Below, piece after piece: positions 1 through 8,554 of a DNA stretch of 64,000 nt. The translations under genes and the position numbers were made by a program. The notes below the pieces were generated by a model that did no database searches, had not been told where the DNA came from, and worked only from the letters and a program-made list of their open reading frames with translations. The first letter of the stretch is position 1. Each line of letters starts with the position of its first letter. This stretch comes from Opitutaceae bacterium EW11 (lineage in GTDB: Bacteria > Verrucomicrobiota > Verrucomicrobiia > Opitutales > Opitutaceae): positions 36,654 to 100,653 of the forward strand of contig QAYY01000011.1 in the NCBI GenBank assembly GCA_003054665.1, given 5' to 3'.

Positions 1-1
1 G

Positions 2-91
2 ACCACGACGGATACGACTACGACAACGCCGACGACGACTCCGACAACCACGACGGACACGACTACGACGACGCCGACGACCACGCCCGTG
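2..91 (+). repeat. Two tandem copies of a 45-bp Thr/Pro/Asp linker repeat
   Basis: From position 2 the reading frame codes for two copies of a 15-residue unit of the form TTTD-TTTTT-P-TTT-P-T; the second copy ends in Val. Aspartates sit at residues 4 and 19, giving a period of 15. It is a low-complexity interdomain linker and may extend upstream of the window. Confidence 0.8.
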
Positions 92-1219
92 GTCACGACG
101 CCGGCCTTCGTCTCCCAATACTCCTCTTCGGATGTTGGTACCGTTGGGGTCGCCGGTAACACCAACTACGAAGCGACCAGTGGCGTTTTCAGCATCAGCG
201 GTGCCGGTTCCGACATCGGCGGTACGGTTGACGCGTTCCAGTTCGCCGCAGCGCCCGTTTCTGGTGACACCCAGTCGACCGTGAAGATCGAGTCCTTTGC
301 GGTTGCAAACTCCACCGCCAGGGCGGGCCTGATGCTCCGCGAGAGCACCACCGCAAACGGCATTTTCGCCGGGGTTCTCGTATCCGGTAGCGGCTCCGTG
401 CAGTTTGTACGTCGCACCATCACCGGCGGGGCGGCCCTGGTCACCGCAGGCAAGACTCTCCCGTTCCCCATCTACCTTCGGTTGAATCGGGTCGGCAGTA
501 TCTTCACTGCGTGGTATTCGTCGAACGGAAGCACCTGGGCAACTCTCGGTAGCGTCGAGTTCTCCATGGCCTCCAGTGCTCGCATGGGGCTTGCGGTGAG
601 CTCGAAGAGCATCTCACAACTCGGTGTGATACGCGCCAGTGCTCCGTCTCTGGATGCCGGATCTTCGACGACGCTCTCGGGCCTCACGGTCTTTGACATC
701 GGAGCTTCGAATGCGAATGCCTCGGCGTCCGCCAGCGGCAATCAGATCTCGCTTACCGGTTGCGGTGACTTTGTCCCTGGCGCGGCCCGCGAATCTCTCG
801 CGCTCCTCGGCAAGAAGAACGCCGTCAATCTTGCGATTGCCACGCAGGTTCTACCGTTCCGCGCGGGAACGTTGCCGAGCCGAGCTGGCCTGACCATTCG
901 CGAGTCGCTCTCCGACAACGCGCGCATGGCGAGCCTCTGCATCGACAGCCAAGGCCGTGTGGTCTTCGAATACCGGACCAGCCCTGGAGGCTTTGCGGTC
1001 ACCACGACCTTCAACGAGACTGCCCGCCATCTGTTGCTTGACCGTGTTGGCAAGGTGATCACCGCGATGGTCTCGGATGATGGAAATACTTGGCGCACGA
1101 TCGCCACGACCTCCATCCGTTACAGCCAAGCGACGTACATCGGCTTGGTCACGGCCAGCAGCCAGGCGTCAACGCCGGTCACGGCCGACTTTGATGGCTT
1201 TGAGGTAGTGACGCACTAA
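2..1219 (+). CDS. Secreted protein, C-terminal part, with two concanavalin-like domains (5' end outside window)
   Basis: The open frame runs into the window from upstream and ends at TAA 1217-1219, so this is the C-terminal ~405 residues of a larger protein. The first ~32 residues are a Thr/Pro/Asp linker made of two copies of a 15-residue unit. Two related domains follow (about residues 36-210 and 220-405). Each has an RAGL-x-x-RES motif (RAGLMLRES, RAGLTIRES) and a later strand pair of the type LxRVGxxxTAxxSxxGxTW. This pattern is typical of DUF1349/LamG-like beta-sandwich domains in secreted proteins that bind or cut glycans. No PEP-CTERM signal is visible at the C-terminus (it ends FDGFEVVTH). 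The enzymatic part, if any, lies upstream. An internal GTG at 89 is not the true start, because the repeat is in frame before it. Confidence 0.75.
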   Translation, partial: TTTDTTTTTPTTTPTTTTDTTTTTPTTTPVVTTPAFVSQYSSSDVGTVGVAGNTNYEATSGVFSISGAGSDIGGTVDAFQFAAAPVSGDTQSTVKIESFAVANSTARAGLMLRESTTANGIFAGVLVSGSGSVQFVRRTITGGAALVTAGKTLPFPIYLRLNRVGSIFTAWYSSNGSTWATLGSVEFSMASSARMGLAVSSKSISQLGVIRASAPSLDAGSSTTLSGLTVFDIGASNANASASASGNQISLTGCGDFVPGAARESLALLGKKNAVNLAIATQVLPFRAGTLPSRAGLTIRESLSDNARMASLCIDSQGRVVFEYRTSPGGFAVTTTFNETARHLLLDRVGKVITAMVSDDGNTWRTIATTSIRYSQATYIGLVTASSQASTPVTADFDGFEVVTH

Positions 1220-1242
1220 TTCAGTTCAGCGGTCTGTACGGG

Positions 1243-1276
1243 AAGCCGCCGTCGGCGTGAGCCGCGGCGGCTTTTT
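1243..1276 (+). terminator. Rho-independent terminator after the secreted protein gene
   Basis: An 8-bp stem AAGCCGCC/GGCGGCTT (1243-1250 with 1266-1273) is followed by a T-run. It lies 24 bp after the TAA at 1217-1219. Confidence 0.85.
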
Positions 1277-1677
1277 GTATGCGGCAAATGAGCGTACCGG
1301 CATCGGAAAGCGTGACCGGACGCTAGGCTGTTGCCTTTGCCAGGGGCCGTGGCGCCTCGATTGGAGGATTCGAACGGGAAAACGAAAGGATATCTGTCGG
1401 AGATTGGCGTTCGAGCGATCTGTCCGTAGGCTAGGCGCGGGCTGGCGATGCTTTCGGAGTCGGTCCGAAATGCTCGTCTTTGCGCACGAGAAGCGGTGAC
1501 GTAGCTCGACGGCGCGCTGGACCGCGGGGGAGTCCATTCGCTTTAGGCGCCATGGCTCCGCTGCTTTGCCGAGGACGTGGTCATCCCGCGTGGGCCGTTG
1601 CTGCGGGATCTCGCGTGTTGAGGGCGTATTCTGGAGTTGGCACCTGGTCCTGTTCGCGCAGTCGAGTCTCAAAAAAC
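1277..1677. other. Intergenic region of about 400 bp, no gene recognised
   Basis: The stretch lies between two terminators that close a plus-strand and a minus-strand gene. Open frames exist on both strands but have arginine/serine-rich, low-complexity translations with no recognisable family. No promoter, RNA gene or repeat was recognised. Confidence 0.5.
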
Positions 1678-1715
1678 AAAAAGGCCCCTCGGCCGAGATG
1701 GCCAAGGGGCTTTTT
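1678..1715 (-). terminator. Terminator of the PEP-CTERM gene (can act in both directions)
   Basis: A long hairpin with stems GCCCC/GGGGC and GGCC/GGCC is flanked by A5 on one side and T5 on the other. It lies about 30 bp after the stop of the minus-strand gene that ends at 1748. The flanking A and T runs would also allow termination on the plus strand. Confidence 0.85.
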
Positions 1716-1747
1716 GCTTCGAATAACGAAAGTAGGTCGGAGACCGA

Positions 1748-2629
1748 TTACTTCTTCGCAAACCGACGACGGAGGACGAGGCCCAGGAGGGCGATGCCGC
1801 CGATCAGACCGTACGTGGAAGGCTCCGGAACCGGGGTGAACGGCGTGCCGTCACTGTGGAAGAACTGAAGTGCAACCATGACGTCGTTGAAGTCACGGTC
1901 AGCGCCGCGGTCCAAACGCCAGTCTTCGAAGCTCAGAAGGTAGGTGCTGACCCAGTAATCCTGGCTGAGAGCATCGATCCACGTGTTGACCATGAGCGGC
2001 TCCTGCGTGAGGCGAGCATTGCCCGGAGCATTGTACGGGTTGCTGTTCGTCTGGTGCAGGCCGGTATAGTAGCCACCGTAGGTCGTGGGCGACGGGTTGG
2101 ACGTGTCGTAGGAACCGGACGCGTTCAGCCAGACGTCGAACGTGCTGGCATCGCCGGCGGCCAACGAGATGTCCACGTAGCTACCGAAGGCAGCCGGGGT
2201 CGGATCGCCAACCGGAATGTCACGCCAGACGGAATACGAGCTCGCAAGATCGGTGGGGTCACCGGTGTAGGTGTATCCGAGATCGTTGAGCCAGCCGGCC
2301 GACTTGCCGAGATAGATGATGCGGGCAAATCCACCTTCGCTATCCAGCGCGGTGAAGATCGAATTCAGACTGGCGCTGGCGCTCGAAGCCCAGTGCAGAC
2401 CGAGACGATTGTCCGGGCTCCCGGTATTCGGGTCCGTCAGGTAGGCGTTCGAATTGAACTGGTAGGCGGCCAGCGAACCGGCGTTGCCCCAGTGCGAGGA
2501 ATCCAGATTCGTGGCGCTGGACGTGATGTTCACGCCGTCCGTGCTCGACGGAGCTGGCAGCGGATTAAGTTGTGCATACGCGGATCCCGCCAGGACAGCG
2601 AGAGCAGCGATGGCTATGACCTTTTTCAT
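1748..2629 (-). CDS. PEP-CTERM sorting-signal protein with DUF4114-like domain
   Basis: A 293-residue secreted protein. Residues 1-19 form a signal peptide (MKKVIAIAALAVLAGSAYA, cut before Gln20). Residues 233-255 carry the acidic EDW...DRDFNDV pattern of DUF4114-type domains. The C-terminus is a complete exosortase signal: PEP at 268-270, a hydrophobic helix 274-286, then RRRFAKK. Proteins of this type are exported by Sec, processed by an exosortase in the inner membrane and delivered to the cell surface or biofilm matrix. It is the last gene of the minus-strand locus; the likely processing enzyme is the exosortase encoded at 41517-43094. No strong Shine-Dalgarno sequence is seen before the ATG. 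A 274-bp gap separates it from the gene upstream, and a GC-rich motif there (2744-2765) suggests its own promoter. Confidence 0.88.
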   Translation of the reverse strand: MKKVIAIAALAVLAGSAYAQLNPLPAPSSTDGVNITSSATNLDSSHWGNAGSLAAYQFNSNAYLTDPNTGSPDNRLGLHWASSASASLNSIFTALDSEGGFARIIYLGKSAGWLNDLGYTYTGDPTDLASSYSVWRDIPVGDPTPAAFGSYVDISLAAGDASTFDVWLNASGSYDTSNPSPTTYGGYYTGLHQTNSNPYNAPGNARLTQEPLMVNTWIDALSQDYWVSTYLLSFEDWRLDRGADRDFNDVMVALQFFHSDGTPFTPVPEPSTYGLIGGIALLGLVLRRRFAKK

Positions 2630-2743
2630 GTGTTTTGACTTGGGTTATCTGAAGCGGTGAGCTGTCGACGCAAAAGGTTAGCACGATGCGCATGTGCGGA
2701 ACCATAGAGACCTTGCTCAACCTTCAGTCAGGCCTCGGATGGG

Positions 2744-2765
2744 CCCCCTGTAAGGGAAACCCTGG
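2744..2765 (-). promoter_or_regulatory. GC-rich motif, copy A, upstream of the PEP-CTERM gene
   Basis: On the minus strand the site reads CCAGGG-TTT-CCC-TTACA-GGGGG. It lies about 115 bp before the PEP-CTERM start codon. The same arrangement (CCAGGG-TT-CCCCC-TAT-GGGG) is found before the exosortase gene. A regulatory role is an inference from position and similarity. Confidence 0.4.
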
Positions 2766-2903
2766 TTTTTTGTGAGCCTACTTGGGGAGTGTTTTCCAGG
2801 TGCCAAATCTCCGGCACAGCCCCTGGATTTTTCGGTAAACGGCGCGGCCAACCGAGTGCGCGGACTTGCACCGCGGGTGCGAAAGCGATCCCCGCGAATG
2901 GGC

Positions 2904-3470
2904 CTACCGAGGGGTGGGGCGGATTCCCATGGGGCGCGCTGGATTGCCGGCCACGATTCCGTTGGGCGGCACATCCTTCGTGACCACGGAGCAGGCGCCG
3001 ACCACGGCGTATTCACCAACCGAGACGCCCGGGAGGATGAAGGCGCGTGCACCAACAAACGCATACGCGCCAACTCGGATAGGGGCCGTCTGAAGGGGCA
3101 GAGCGACCGACGCGAAATCGTGCGTTCCCGTGCAGATATATGCCTCCTGCGCGATGGTCGCCCCTTCGCCGAGCTGAATTTCCGCCAGTGTGTATGCGAC
3201 GGCACCGTCTCCGAGGCACGCCCGGTGAGCCATGGTCAAGTTCCATGGAATCTGGATACGGGCGCGTGGATGCACAAACGGAGTGCCGCTGAGTTTCGCA
3301 CCGAAGCGGCGCAGGACGAACAGGCGCCAAGGGTTAAGCGGTTTGGGAGTCCAGCTGCAAAGCACGGTCCACGCGCCGGTCCAGAGGAGCATTTTGACCC
3401 GCTGGCCCAAGGTCCAAGGAGAAACGTAGGGCGTTGCCTGGGAGTAGGTCTTCCGAAGAGGTGTGCTCAT
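2904..3470 (-). CDS. WcaF-like left-handed beta-helix acetyltransferase
   Basis: A 188-residue member of the hexapeptide-repeat acyltransferases, most like the colanic acid WcaF type, which transfers acetyl from acetyl-CoA to a sugar hydroxyl in the cytoplasm. Irregular hexapeptide repeats run from about residue 85 to 175 (for example IRVGAY, ARAFIL, VSVGEY). They are interrupted by a loop with the candidate catalytic His117 in CTGTHD. The usual end VPPNGIVAGNPAR is present. The ATG at 3470 is chosen because the frame upstream of it (to 3665) overlaps the preceding glycosyltransferase and looks non-coding. It lies 110 bp downstream of that glycosyltransferase. Its likely task is O-acetylation of the locus glycan. 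Confidence 0.85.
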   Translation of the reverse strand: MSTPLRKTYSQATPYVSPWTLGQRVKMLLWTGAWTVLCSWTPKPLNPWRLFVLRRFGAKLSGTPFVHPRARIQIPWNLTMAHRACLGDGAVAYTLAEIQLGEGATIAQEAYICTGTHDFASVALPLQTAPIRVGAYAFVGARAFILPGVSVGEYAVVGACSVVTKDVPPNGIVAGNPARPMGIRPTPR

Positions 3471-3580
3471 GGGCCGGGCTCGATGAGGAATTGCCAGAAT
3501 GGGCGGACAGTTTTTTGCGGAGAACTCGTGATCGGATGTCTGATATCCAGACGGATCATGATCGTTGGGTTGTCGCGCTC

Positions 3581-4699
3581 CTAAGCTTGCTGACGCAGAC
3601 GTTCGAAGTCCTCCAGAAACTGCGATGCGACCGTATTCATCGTGTAGTGGCGGGCATCCGACCACGCTTGTTGCCGGAGGGAGGCGGTTGCGGTCTCGTT
3701 CGCAAAGAGGTCGGCCAGTTCCCTCGAGAGTGCGCCGACAGGATCACTGTCGCGATGGTTGAAGACTCTTCCGTTTTTTCCGTTTCGAACAAAGTCCTGA
3801 AAGCATCCCAAGGCCGAGACGATCGGGGCGCAGCCGGCCGCCATGCCTTCGAGGACGGCCAGACCGAACGTTTCTCCACGTTCCGCAAGAGACGGGTAAA
3901 CGAAGATGCGGGCGCTGGCGTAGTGCTGAATCAACTTCGCTTCGTCGAACACGCGTCCGACAAACTCCACGTTGTTACCGAGCGGAGCGGCCGCGGCTTG
4001 TAGCTGCTTCAGGTAGTCCTCGCCTCCTCCTCCAAAGGCGATTTCCCAAGGGCCAACGATCTTGAGACGCCAGTTGCCGCGCTGTTTGGGGCTGAGTCTG
4101 GCGAACGCCTCGATCAGAAGATGAACACCTTTCTCCGGATGGACGCGTCCGGTGTAGAGAGCGGCTTCCTCTCCTTTCGGCACCTGGGACAGCAGATAGC
4201 GATCGGCGAGCGGATACGGTATGACTCGAACTCGATCTGCCGCAGTCGGGTCTTCTGCGAGAATCGCCTCCCGGATCGGTTCCGAAACGGTTTGAAGCAC
4301 CGCCCGGCGATACAGGCGCATCTGTCCCTTGGGATAGCGGGCGACGTGCACGTAGAGGCGTCCTCGGGATTCTCTGCGTTCCATCCAGGGCAACCAAAAC
4401 GTGTTGGTCACTAGGATATCGGCTTCCGGAAGCACGGCCTTGACCCTCAGTCCATACCAGAAATCCAAGACAGTCCGTTGGGTGAACGTGCGGGGTGATG
4501 AAAACCCGGATACACGACGGTGTCTGACTCCGTCGACGGTTTCCGCGCGAGGAAGCCCGGGAAATGCTCGCGATAGATGAACGACTTCGTGCCCGTGGCG
4601 TGCGAATTCCTTCCCTAGGTTGAACCATACTTTCTCGACGGCCCCCCCCAGCAGAGGCGGGACGGGGAGAAACGCACCCTGGACGATTGTGATTCGCAC
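3581..4699 (-). CDS. GT4 family glycosyltransferase
   Basis: A 372-residue GT-B glycosyltransferase of the GT4 type, expected to be retaining and cytoplasmic, using a nucleotide sugar on a lipid-linked acceptor. The N-terminal glycine motif GGAVEKV is at about 18-24. The C-terminal domain starts near GRVHPEKG (184-191), and the EX7E motif ERGETFGLAVLE lies at 273-284. The GTG at 4699 gives the usual short beta-strand start (VRITIVQ) and lies 4 bp after the stop of the gene before it. The ATG at 4729 is an alternative that would overlap that gene by 26 bp. Donor and acceptor cannot be read from the sequence. Confidence 0.85.
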   Translation of the reverse strand: MRITIVQGAFLPVPPLLGGAVEKVWFNLGKEFARHGHEVVHLSRAFPGLPRAETVDGVRHRRVSGFSSPRTFTQRTVLDFWYGLRVKAVLPEADILVTNTFWLPWMERRESRGRLYVHVARYPKGQMRLYRRAVLQTVSEPIREAILAEDPTAADRVRVIPYPLADRYLLSQVPKGEEAALYTGRVHPEKGVHLLIEAFARLSPKQRGNWRLKIVGPWEIAFGGGGEDYLKQLQAAAAPLGNNVEFVGRVFDEAKLIQHYASARIFVYPSLAERGETFGLAVLEGMAAGCAPIVSALGCFQDFVRNGKNGRVFNHRDSDPVGALSRELADLFANETATASLRQQAWSDARHYTMNTVASQFLEDFERLRQQA

Positions 4700-4703
4700 A
4701 GCT

Positions 4704-5900
4704 TCAAGCCGCCGAAACTCCGTGCGCAATCAAGCCGGAAAGCTGTTCGGACAAGTTCTTTGCCGCGTGCGCCACTTCGAATCTTCGGTCGAAACAGGTT
4801 CGTGCCGCCGCGCTCATCTTCGCTCTCGCGGTCGAATCCATAAGCAACCAACGATGCAGGAGGCGGGCGGTGCCGTCGTCATTCGCCGGCTCCACCAATG
4901 CTGCGTTGTCGGCAACGATTTCCCGCCAGATATTGACGCGGTCCGACAGCAGAACAGGCGTGCCGCTTGCCAATGCTTCGACGACGGCGATGCCGAAGTT
5001 CTCCTGTCGGGACGGAAGGATGAACGCTTCCGCGTTGCGCATCGCACCCCATTTCGCGTCCCCCGTGAGCATGCCGGTCCAGTGAACGTGAGACTCGACT
5101 TCCTGCTCTTTCGCGAGGGCGCGCAATTGCGCCAGGTACGACGGGTCGAGGCATGGACCAGCCAGAACCAAATCGGGAGTCGGGCCGTTCTTGTTCGCGG
5201 CGCGCTCTCGTGAGACACGGCCGTACGCCCGAAGCAGCATGTCGACGCCCTTTTTCGAATGGAGGCGCCCTAGAAAGAGGAAGTAGCGTCGGCTTTCCAG
5301 GGCAGGGAATCGGCTTCGCCAAGCGTTCTGCCAGTCTGCGGGATCGCCGTCGGGCTCTGCCGTTCCGTACGATACGACGCGCTCGTTGCAGCGATAGAGC
5401 GGAAACGTGGTACGAGCCAGACGCCGCTCTTCTTCACAGGTGAAAAACACCGCCCGAGCGTCCCGCAGGATGCGGTGCTCCACTGCGATCCAGTACAGCC
5501 ATTTCTTGACGTGCTTTACCGGATACGTTTGCCGCAGAGTCGGATCAAGCATGCCGTGCGGAAAAACAAAATAGGGGGGACCGCCGGCTTCGCGGGTCAC
5601 CGCGCGCACGGTGCGGCCGAGGTGCTGCCAAAGACCGTGCACGATGATCGCGTCGAAGCTGCGCGCGTTTTTCTCCAACCACCGGCGGAATCTTGGAGAA
5701 TACGAATATCCGCCCTTTGCGGGGCCAGTCGCGTGTACCGATCCGACGAAGCTTTGAAGATAACCCTCAATGGGGTCGTCGACCGTGAGAAACTCGGACG
5801 TGTGTCCCAGGCGTTCCAGCGCGGGAGTGATCGCTCGAAGCCCCGCCACGGGACCGCCCGTTGCCGGATCGACCGAGGCGATGACGCGGAGAATTCTCAT
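4704..5900 (-). CDS. GT4 family glycosyltransferase
   Basis: A 398-residue GT4 glycosyltransferase. The start MRILRVIASVDPATGGP has the GGP glycine motif of group 1 enzymes. HGLWQ and FPHGMLDP in the N-terminal domain resemble WbaZ/PssF-type enzymes. The nucleotide-binding half has FLGRLHSKKG (209-218) and the EX7E motif ENFGIAVVE (300-308). The ATG at 5900 overlaps the stop of the upstream gene as ATGA, so translation is probably coupled. The open frame further upstream is Cys/Arg-rich and unlikely to be used. The sugar specificity is unknown. Confidence 0.87.
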   Translation of the reverse strand: MRILRVIASVDPATGGPVAGLRAITPALERLGHTSEFLTVDDPIEGYLQSFVGSVHATGPAKGGYSYSPRFRRWLEKNARSFDAIIVHGLWQHLGRTVRAVTREAGGPPYFVFPHGMLDPTLRQTYPVKHVKKWLYWIAVEHRILRDARAVFFTCEEERRLARTTFPLYRCNERVVSYGTAEPDGDPADWQNAWRSRFPALESRRYFLFLGRLHSKKGVDMLLRAYGRVSRERAANKNGPTPDLVLAGPCLDPSYLAQLRALAKEQEVESHVHWTGMLTGDAKWGAMRNAEAFILPSRQENFGIAVVEALASGTPVLLSDRVNIWREIVADNAALVEPANDDGTARLLHRWLLMDSTARAKMSAAARTCFDRRFEVAHAAKNLSEQLSGLIAHGVSAA

Positions 5901-7096
5901 GCTTGAGCAGCAGCCACCGTGGCACGTTCTCGTGCCGCGGTCCAATACTGTTGTTCGTACTCGTCGATCATTCGATCCGTGCTCCAGCGAGAGGCTGCGG
6001 CGAGGCCTTCGCTCCGCATTGTTGGGGCATGGGAGAGTTCTGCGGCGATCAAATCGGCTGCGCCGTCAGCATCGGAGGGATCAAGGTATCTCGCAGCGGA
6101 TCCGCCCACTTCCGTCATCGGCGCCCGGTCCGAGGTGAAAACGGGGCAGCCGCAGGCCTGAGCTTCCGCGATCGGCCAGCCGAACCCCTCTTCCCACGAG
6201 GGGAAGATCAGCGCCGAGGCAAGCGAGTAGATGGCTCGTAGTTCTTCGTTCGATACGCTTCGGAGGTGGATGACCTGGCTTCCGCATTCGTGACGGGCGA
6301 GCACTTCCAGTTGTTCGGCGTCGAGCGCGGGCCCGACATAAACCAGTTTCCGCGGGCATGCCGGTCGTTTTTGAAGCTCGCAGAAGATGGAAATCAGGCC
6401 GGTGCGGTTCTTGTACCATTGGGCGCCGCCAATACCGACGAGGAATGGCTCGTCTGCCGGAGAAATAAGCCCGGGAGCAATCCGCTGCCGGGCGAGCAGC
6501 GAGGAAAGAAGCGCCAGCGCTTCCTCTCTGGGCATCGGCCGATACGGGTAGTTCAATCCCATGTAGATCACCGGCGTCGCGGACGGGCCGAGTCCGGCGA
6601 GGCGCTGGAGGTCCAGCTTGGTCTTTTCGGAAACGCAGATCGCGGTCTTGAGCGACTTCAGGCTCGAGAGGATCCAGTTTTGGTACCGTTGCCCTGAACG
6701 TGACAGCCGGCACTGCGGAAACTCCCCCAGCGCGCAGCGAATCGGAAGAAGGTCGTGGCAGGTCACGAGCAGCGGAGCGCCCCGGAAATGCCGCGCGTAA
6801 ACTGCGTTACTGTGGTCCGTGATGTGAAACACCGCGCCGCCGGGAGCCCGCTTCCGCAGAGCTCGTATGTCTCGGGGAAATACAACGAACTTGTCCAGAT
6901 AGCCGAGGTACTTTGGAAGGCCGCCATAGCGGTAATTTTTCACCCAGCGGACAAATCGGGCCTCCGGGCGCCATTGCTCCACCGTCCAGCCGCGGCGGGA
7001 AAAACTCTCCGACAGAACGTCGGAAAAACGACGCATGCTCTCCTGCCGATCGGGCAGGAAATTCGTCACCAGGACCAGGTGGCGCGATTCGCTCAC
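5897..7096 (-). CDS. GT4 family glycosyltransferase
   Basis: A 399-residue GT4 enzyme. The N-terminal domain contains CHDLLPIR (113-120), common in mannosyltransferase-like members that act on lipid-linked oligosaccharides. The C-terminal domain has GGAQWYKNRTG (223-233) and EEGFGWPIAE (302-311), the EX7E motif, followed by the typical GCPVFTSDRAPMTEVGG. The GTG at 7096 shares its last bases with the stop of the upstream gene (GTGA). The 128-residue Arg-rich extension of the open frame reads through the acidic-tail region of that gene in another frame and is not real. Confidence 0.88.
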   Translation of the reverse strand: MSESRHLVLVTNFLPDRQESMRRFSDVLSESFSRRGWTVEQWRPEARFVRWVKNYRYGGLPKYLGYLDKFVVFPRDIRALRKRAPGGAVFHITDHSNAVYARHFRGAPLLVTCHDLLPIRCALGEFPQCRLSRSGQRYQNWILSSLKSLKTAICVSEKTKLDLQRLAGLGPSATPVIYMGLNYPYRPMPREEALALLSSLLARQRIAPGLISPADEPFLVGIGGAQWYKNRTGLISIFCELQKRPACPRKLVYVGPALDAEQLEVLARHECGSQVIHLRSVSNEELRAIYSLASALIFPSWEEGFGWPIAEAQACGCPVFTSDRAPMTEVGGSAARYLDPSDADGAADLIAAELSHAPTMRSEGLAAASRWSTDRMIDEYEQQYWTAARERATVAAAQA

Positions 7097-8493
7097 AGTC
7101 CGCGCATCCGGCGTCGCTGCACTTCGAGTTCGGACGGAGCCTCCGCCTCGGCCTCGTCGTCGGTATCCGGTTCTTCGGATTCGTCTTCCTCGTCGTCGGA
7201 ATCCTCTTCGTTCTCTTCTTCTTCCTGTTCTTCGGGGTGCTTGGTTGCCGCCAAGAGCAGTCCTCCGGTCAAAACGGCGAACCCGAGAACGGTCGGCTGC
7301 GCCCATTGGAAAAAGATGATCGTGGTCGGACCACAGGCCGCCCAGAGCATCAATGGCAGGGTGTCGCGGTCGCGTTTGAGGGCCTGCCAAGCGACAGCCA
7401 GGAGATAAAACGCGACGACTATTCGAAACAGGAGGAAGGCGGAACCGAGCAGAGGGCCGAGCTCGAGGTAGCACTTCGACCACTCGTCTTCCGCGAGGAG
7501 GAATCCGCGTTGTCCGGTGAGGATGCGGGCCGCCACGCTCGAGCCATAGCCCACGCCGTATCCGAAAACGGGTGCCTGGCTCATCAAAGCAACGGGCACC
7601 TCGACCACGCTGGTCACGCGTCCCACCAAGCTGCCCCAGCCGCGCCCTCCGGATTCTTCGGCTGCGATGGTCCAGCGGTCCATGAACGCGTACCGTGCGT
7701 CCTTAAACACCGGAGTGAACGAGAGGGCGAAGACCACGGCAACGCCCACAAGGGCCATTCGAATGATCGCCATGTTGAACACGCCGAGCCGGATCATGCC
7801 CAGAACGAGTGCGATGCCGACCACGCCTGCGGCAATGGCTGTGCCGCGGCTGATGGATATGGGGAGAGCGATGGCCAGCGCCAGTCCGGCGCCGACCAGT
7901 AGCGGCCACCAGAGGCGGCGCTTGCTGCTGGCCTGATGGAGGAAGAAGGCGGTGTAGACGGGGAAAAAGACCGTCGGGCCGATGATGAACGAAAAAAAGC
8001 CAGGCGGGCGGATATGCCCGCCGGCGCCGTGAATCTGCGCATCGGGATCTCCACCCACGCCGCAGTTGATGATCGCGTCGGCCGGCGAACGGAATTGCTG
8101 AACCATCAGCGCCGTCATCGCCATGCCGATCAGCAGCAGCCAGGATCCCATCTTGTCGACGTCCTCACGGTCGAAAACCTCCGCGATGACCCAGATGAGG
8201 GGGAGGTGAAGATAGTTGGTACGCAGGCCGTACGCTAAAACGATGATGTTCGTCTGACCGGCGAGAAACGAAAAGATGACGGACGCGAGAGTCAGGGCGC
8301 CCACCGCGCCGAGGAATGCACTTCGCGGCACTCTGCCGGAGAGGACGGCAAAGGCGTAGATGCCAAGCAGGACCGGGTCTCGTACCACCAGCAATGCGTC
8401 AGCGGCCCCCGGAAAGACCCATTTCCGAAGCGCTCCCTCGAACATGAGCAGGAGCATGTACAGCCAGATCAGCCACTTGGTCAGCTTGAGCAT
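7093..8493 (-). CDS. O-antigen ligase/polymerase-like membrane protein with acidic C-terminal tail
   Basis: A 466-residue protein with about ten or more hydrophobic segments between residues 5 and 415. A periplasmic-type loop at about 135-165 and the motif SQAPVFGYGVGYG (305-317) followed by EDEWSKCYLELG (335-346) match the pattern of Wzy/O-antigen ligase families (GxG near a conserved E-W/N-xYLxxLxxxG). The likely role is joining repeat units or ligating glycan on the periplasmic face. Residues 419-458 are almost wholly Glu/Asp, ending in QRRRMRGL, which is unusual for this family. The ATG at 8493 fits the first membrane helix. It is the second polymerase-like gene of the locus; the other is at 32740-34260. 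Confidence 0.72.
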   Translation of the reverse strand: MLKLTKWLIWLYMLLLMFEGALRKWVFPGAADALLVVRDPVLLGIYAFAVLSGRVPRSAFLGAVGALTLASVIFSFLAGQTNIIVLAYGLRTNYLHLPLIWVIAEVFDREDVDKMGSWLLLIGMAMTALMVQQFRSPADAIINCGVGGDPDAQIHGAGGHIRPPGFFSFIIGPTVFFPVYTAFFLHQASSKRRLWWPLLVGAGLALAIALPISISRGTAIAAGVVGIALVLGMIRLGVFNMAIIRMALVGVAVVFALSFTPVFKDARYAFMDRWTIAAEESGGRGWGSLVGRVTSVVEVPVALMSQAPVFGYGVGYGSSVAARILTGQRGFLLAEDEWSKCYLELGPLLGSAFLLFRIVVAFYLLAVAWQALKRDRDTLPLMLWAACGPTTIIFFQWAQPTVLGFAVLTGGLLLAATKHPEEQEEEENEEDSDDEEDESEEPDTDDEAEAEAPSELEVQRRRMRGL

Positions 8494-8554
8494 GGCTACA
8501 CGGCGCGGCGGGATGGCTTCGGGAAATCTCTGGTCAGCGCTCGCATTGGGCCAC

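Noticed and set aside
1364-1383. A GGATTCGAAC stretch that looks like a tRNA T-arm on the minus strand
   Set aside because: The bases on either side cannot form the 5-bp T-stem, and no acceptor, D or anticodon arm is found nearby.
1226-1705. Minus-strand open frame of 159 codons between two terminators
   Set aside because: It spans both terminator hairpins and has an Arg/Ser/Pro-rich translation without family resemblance.
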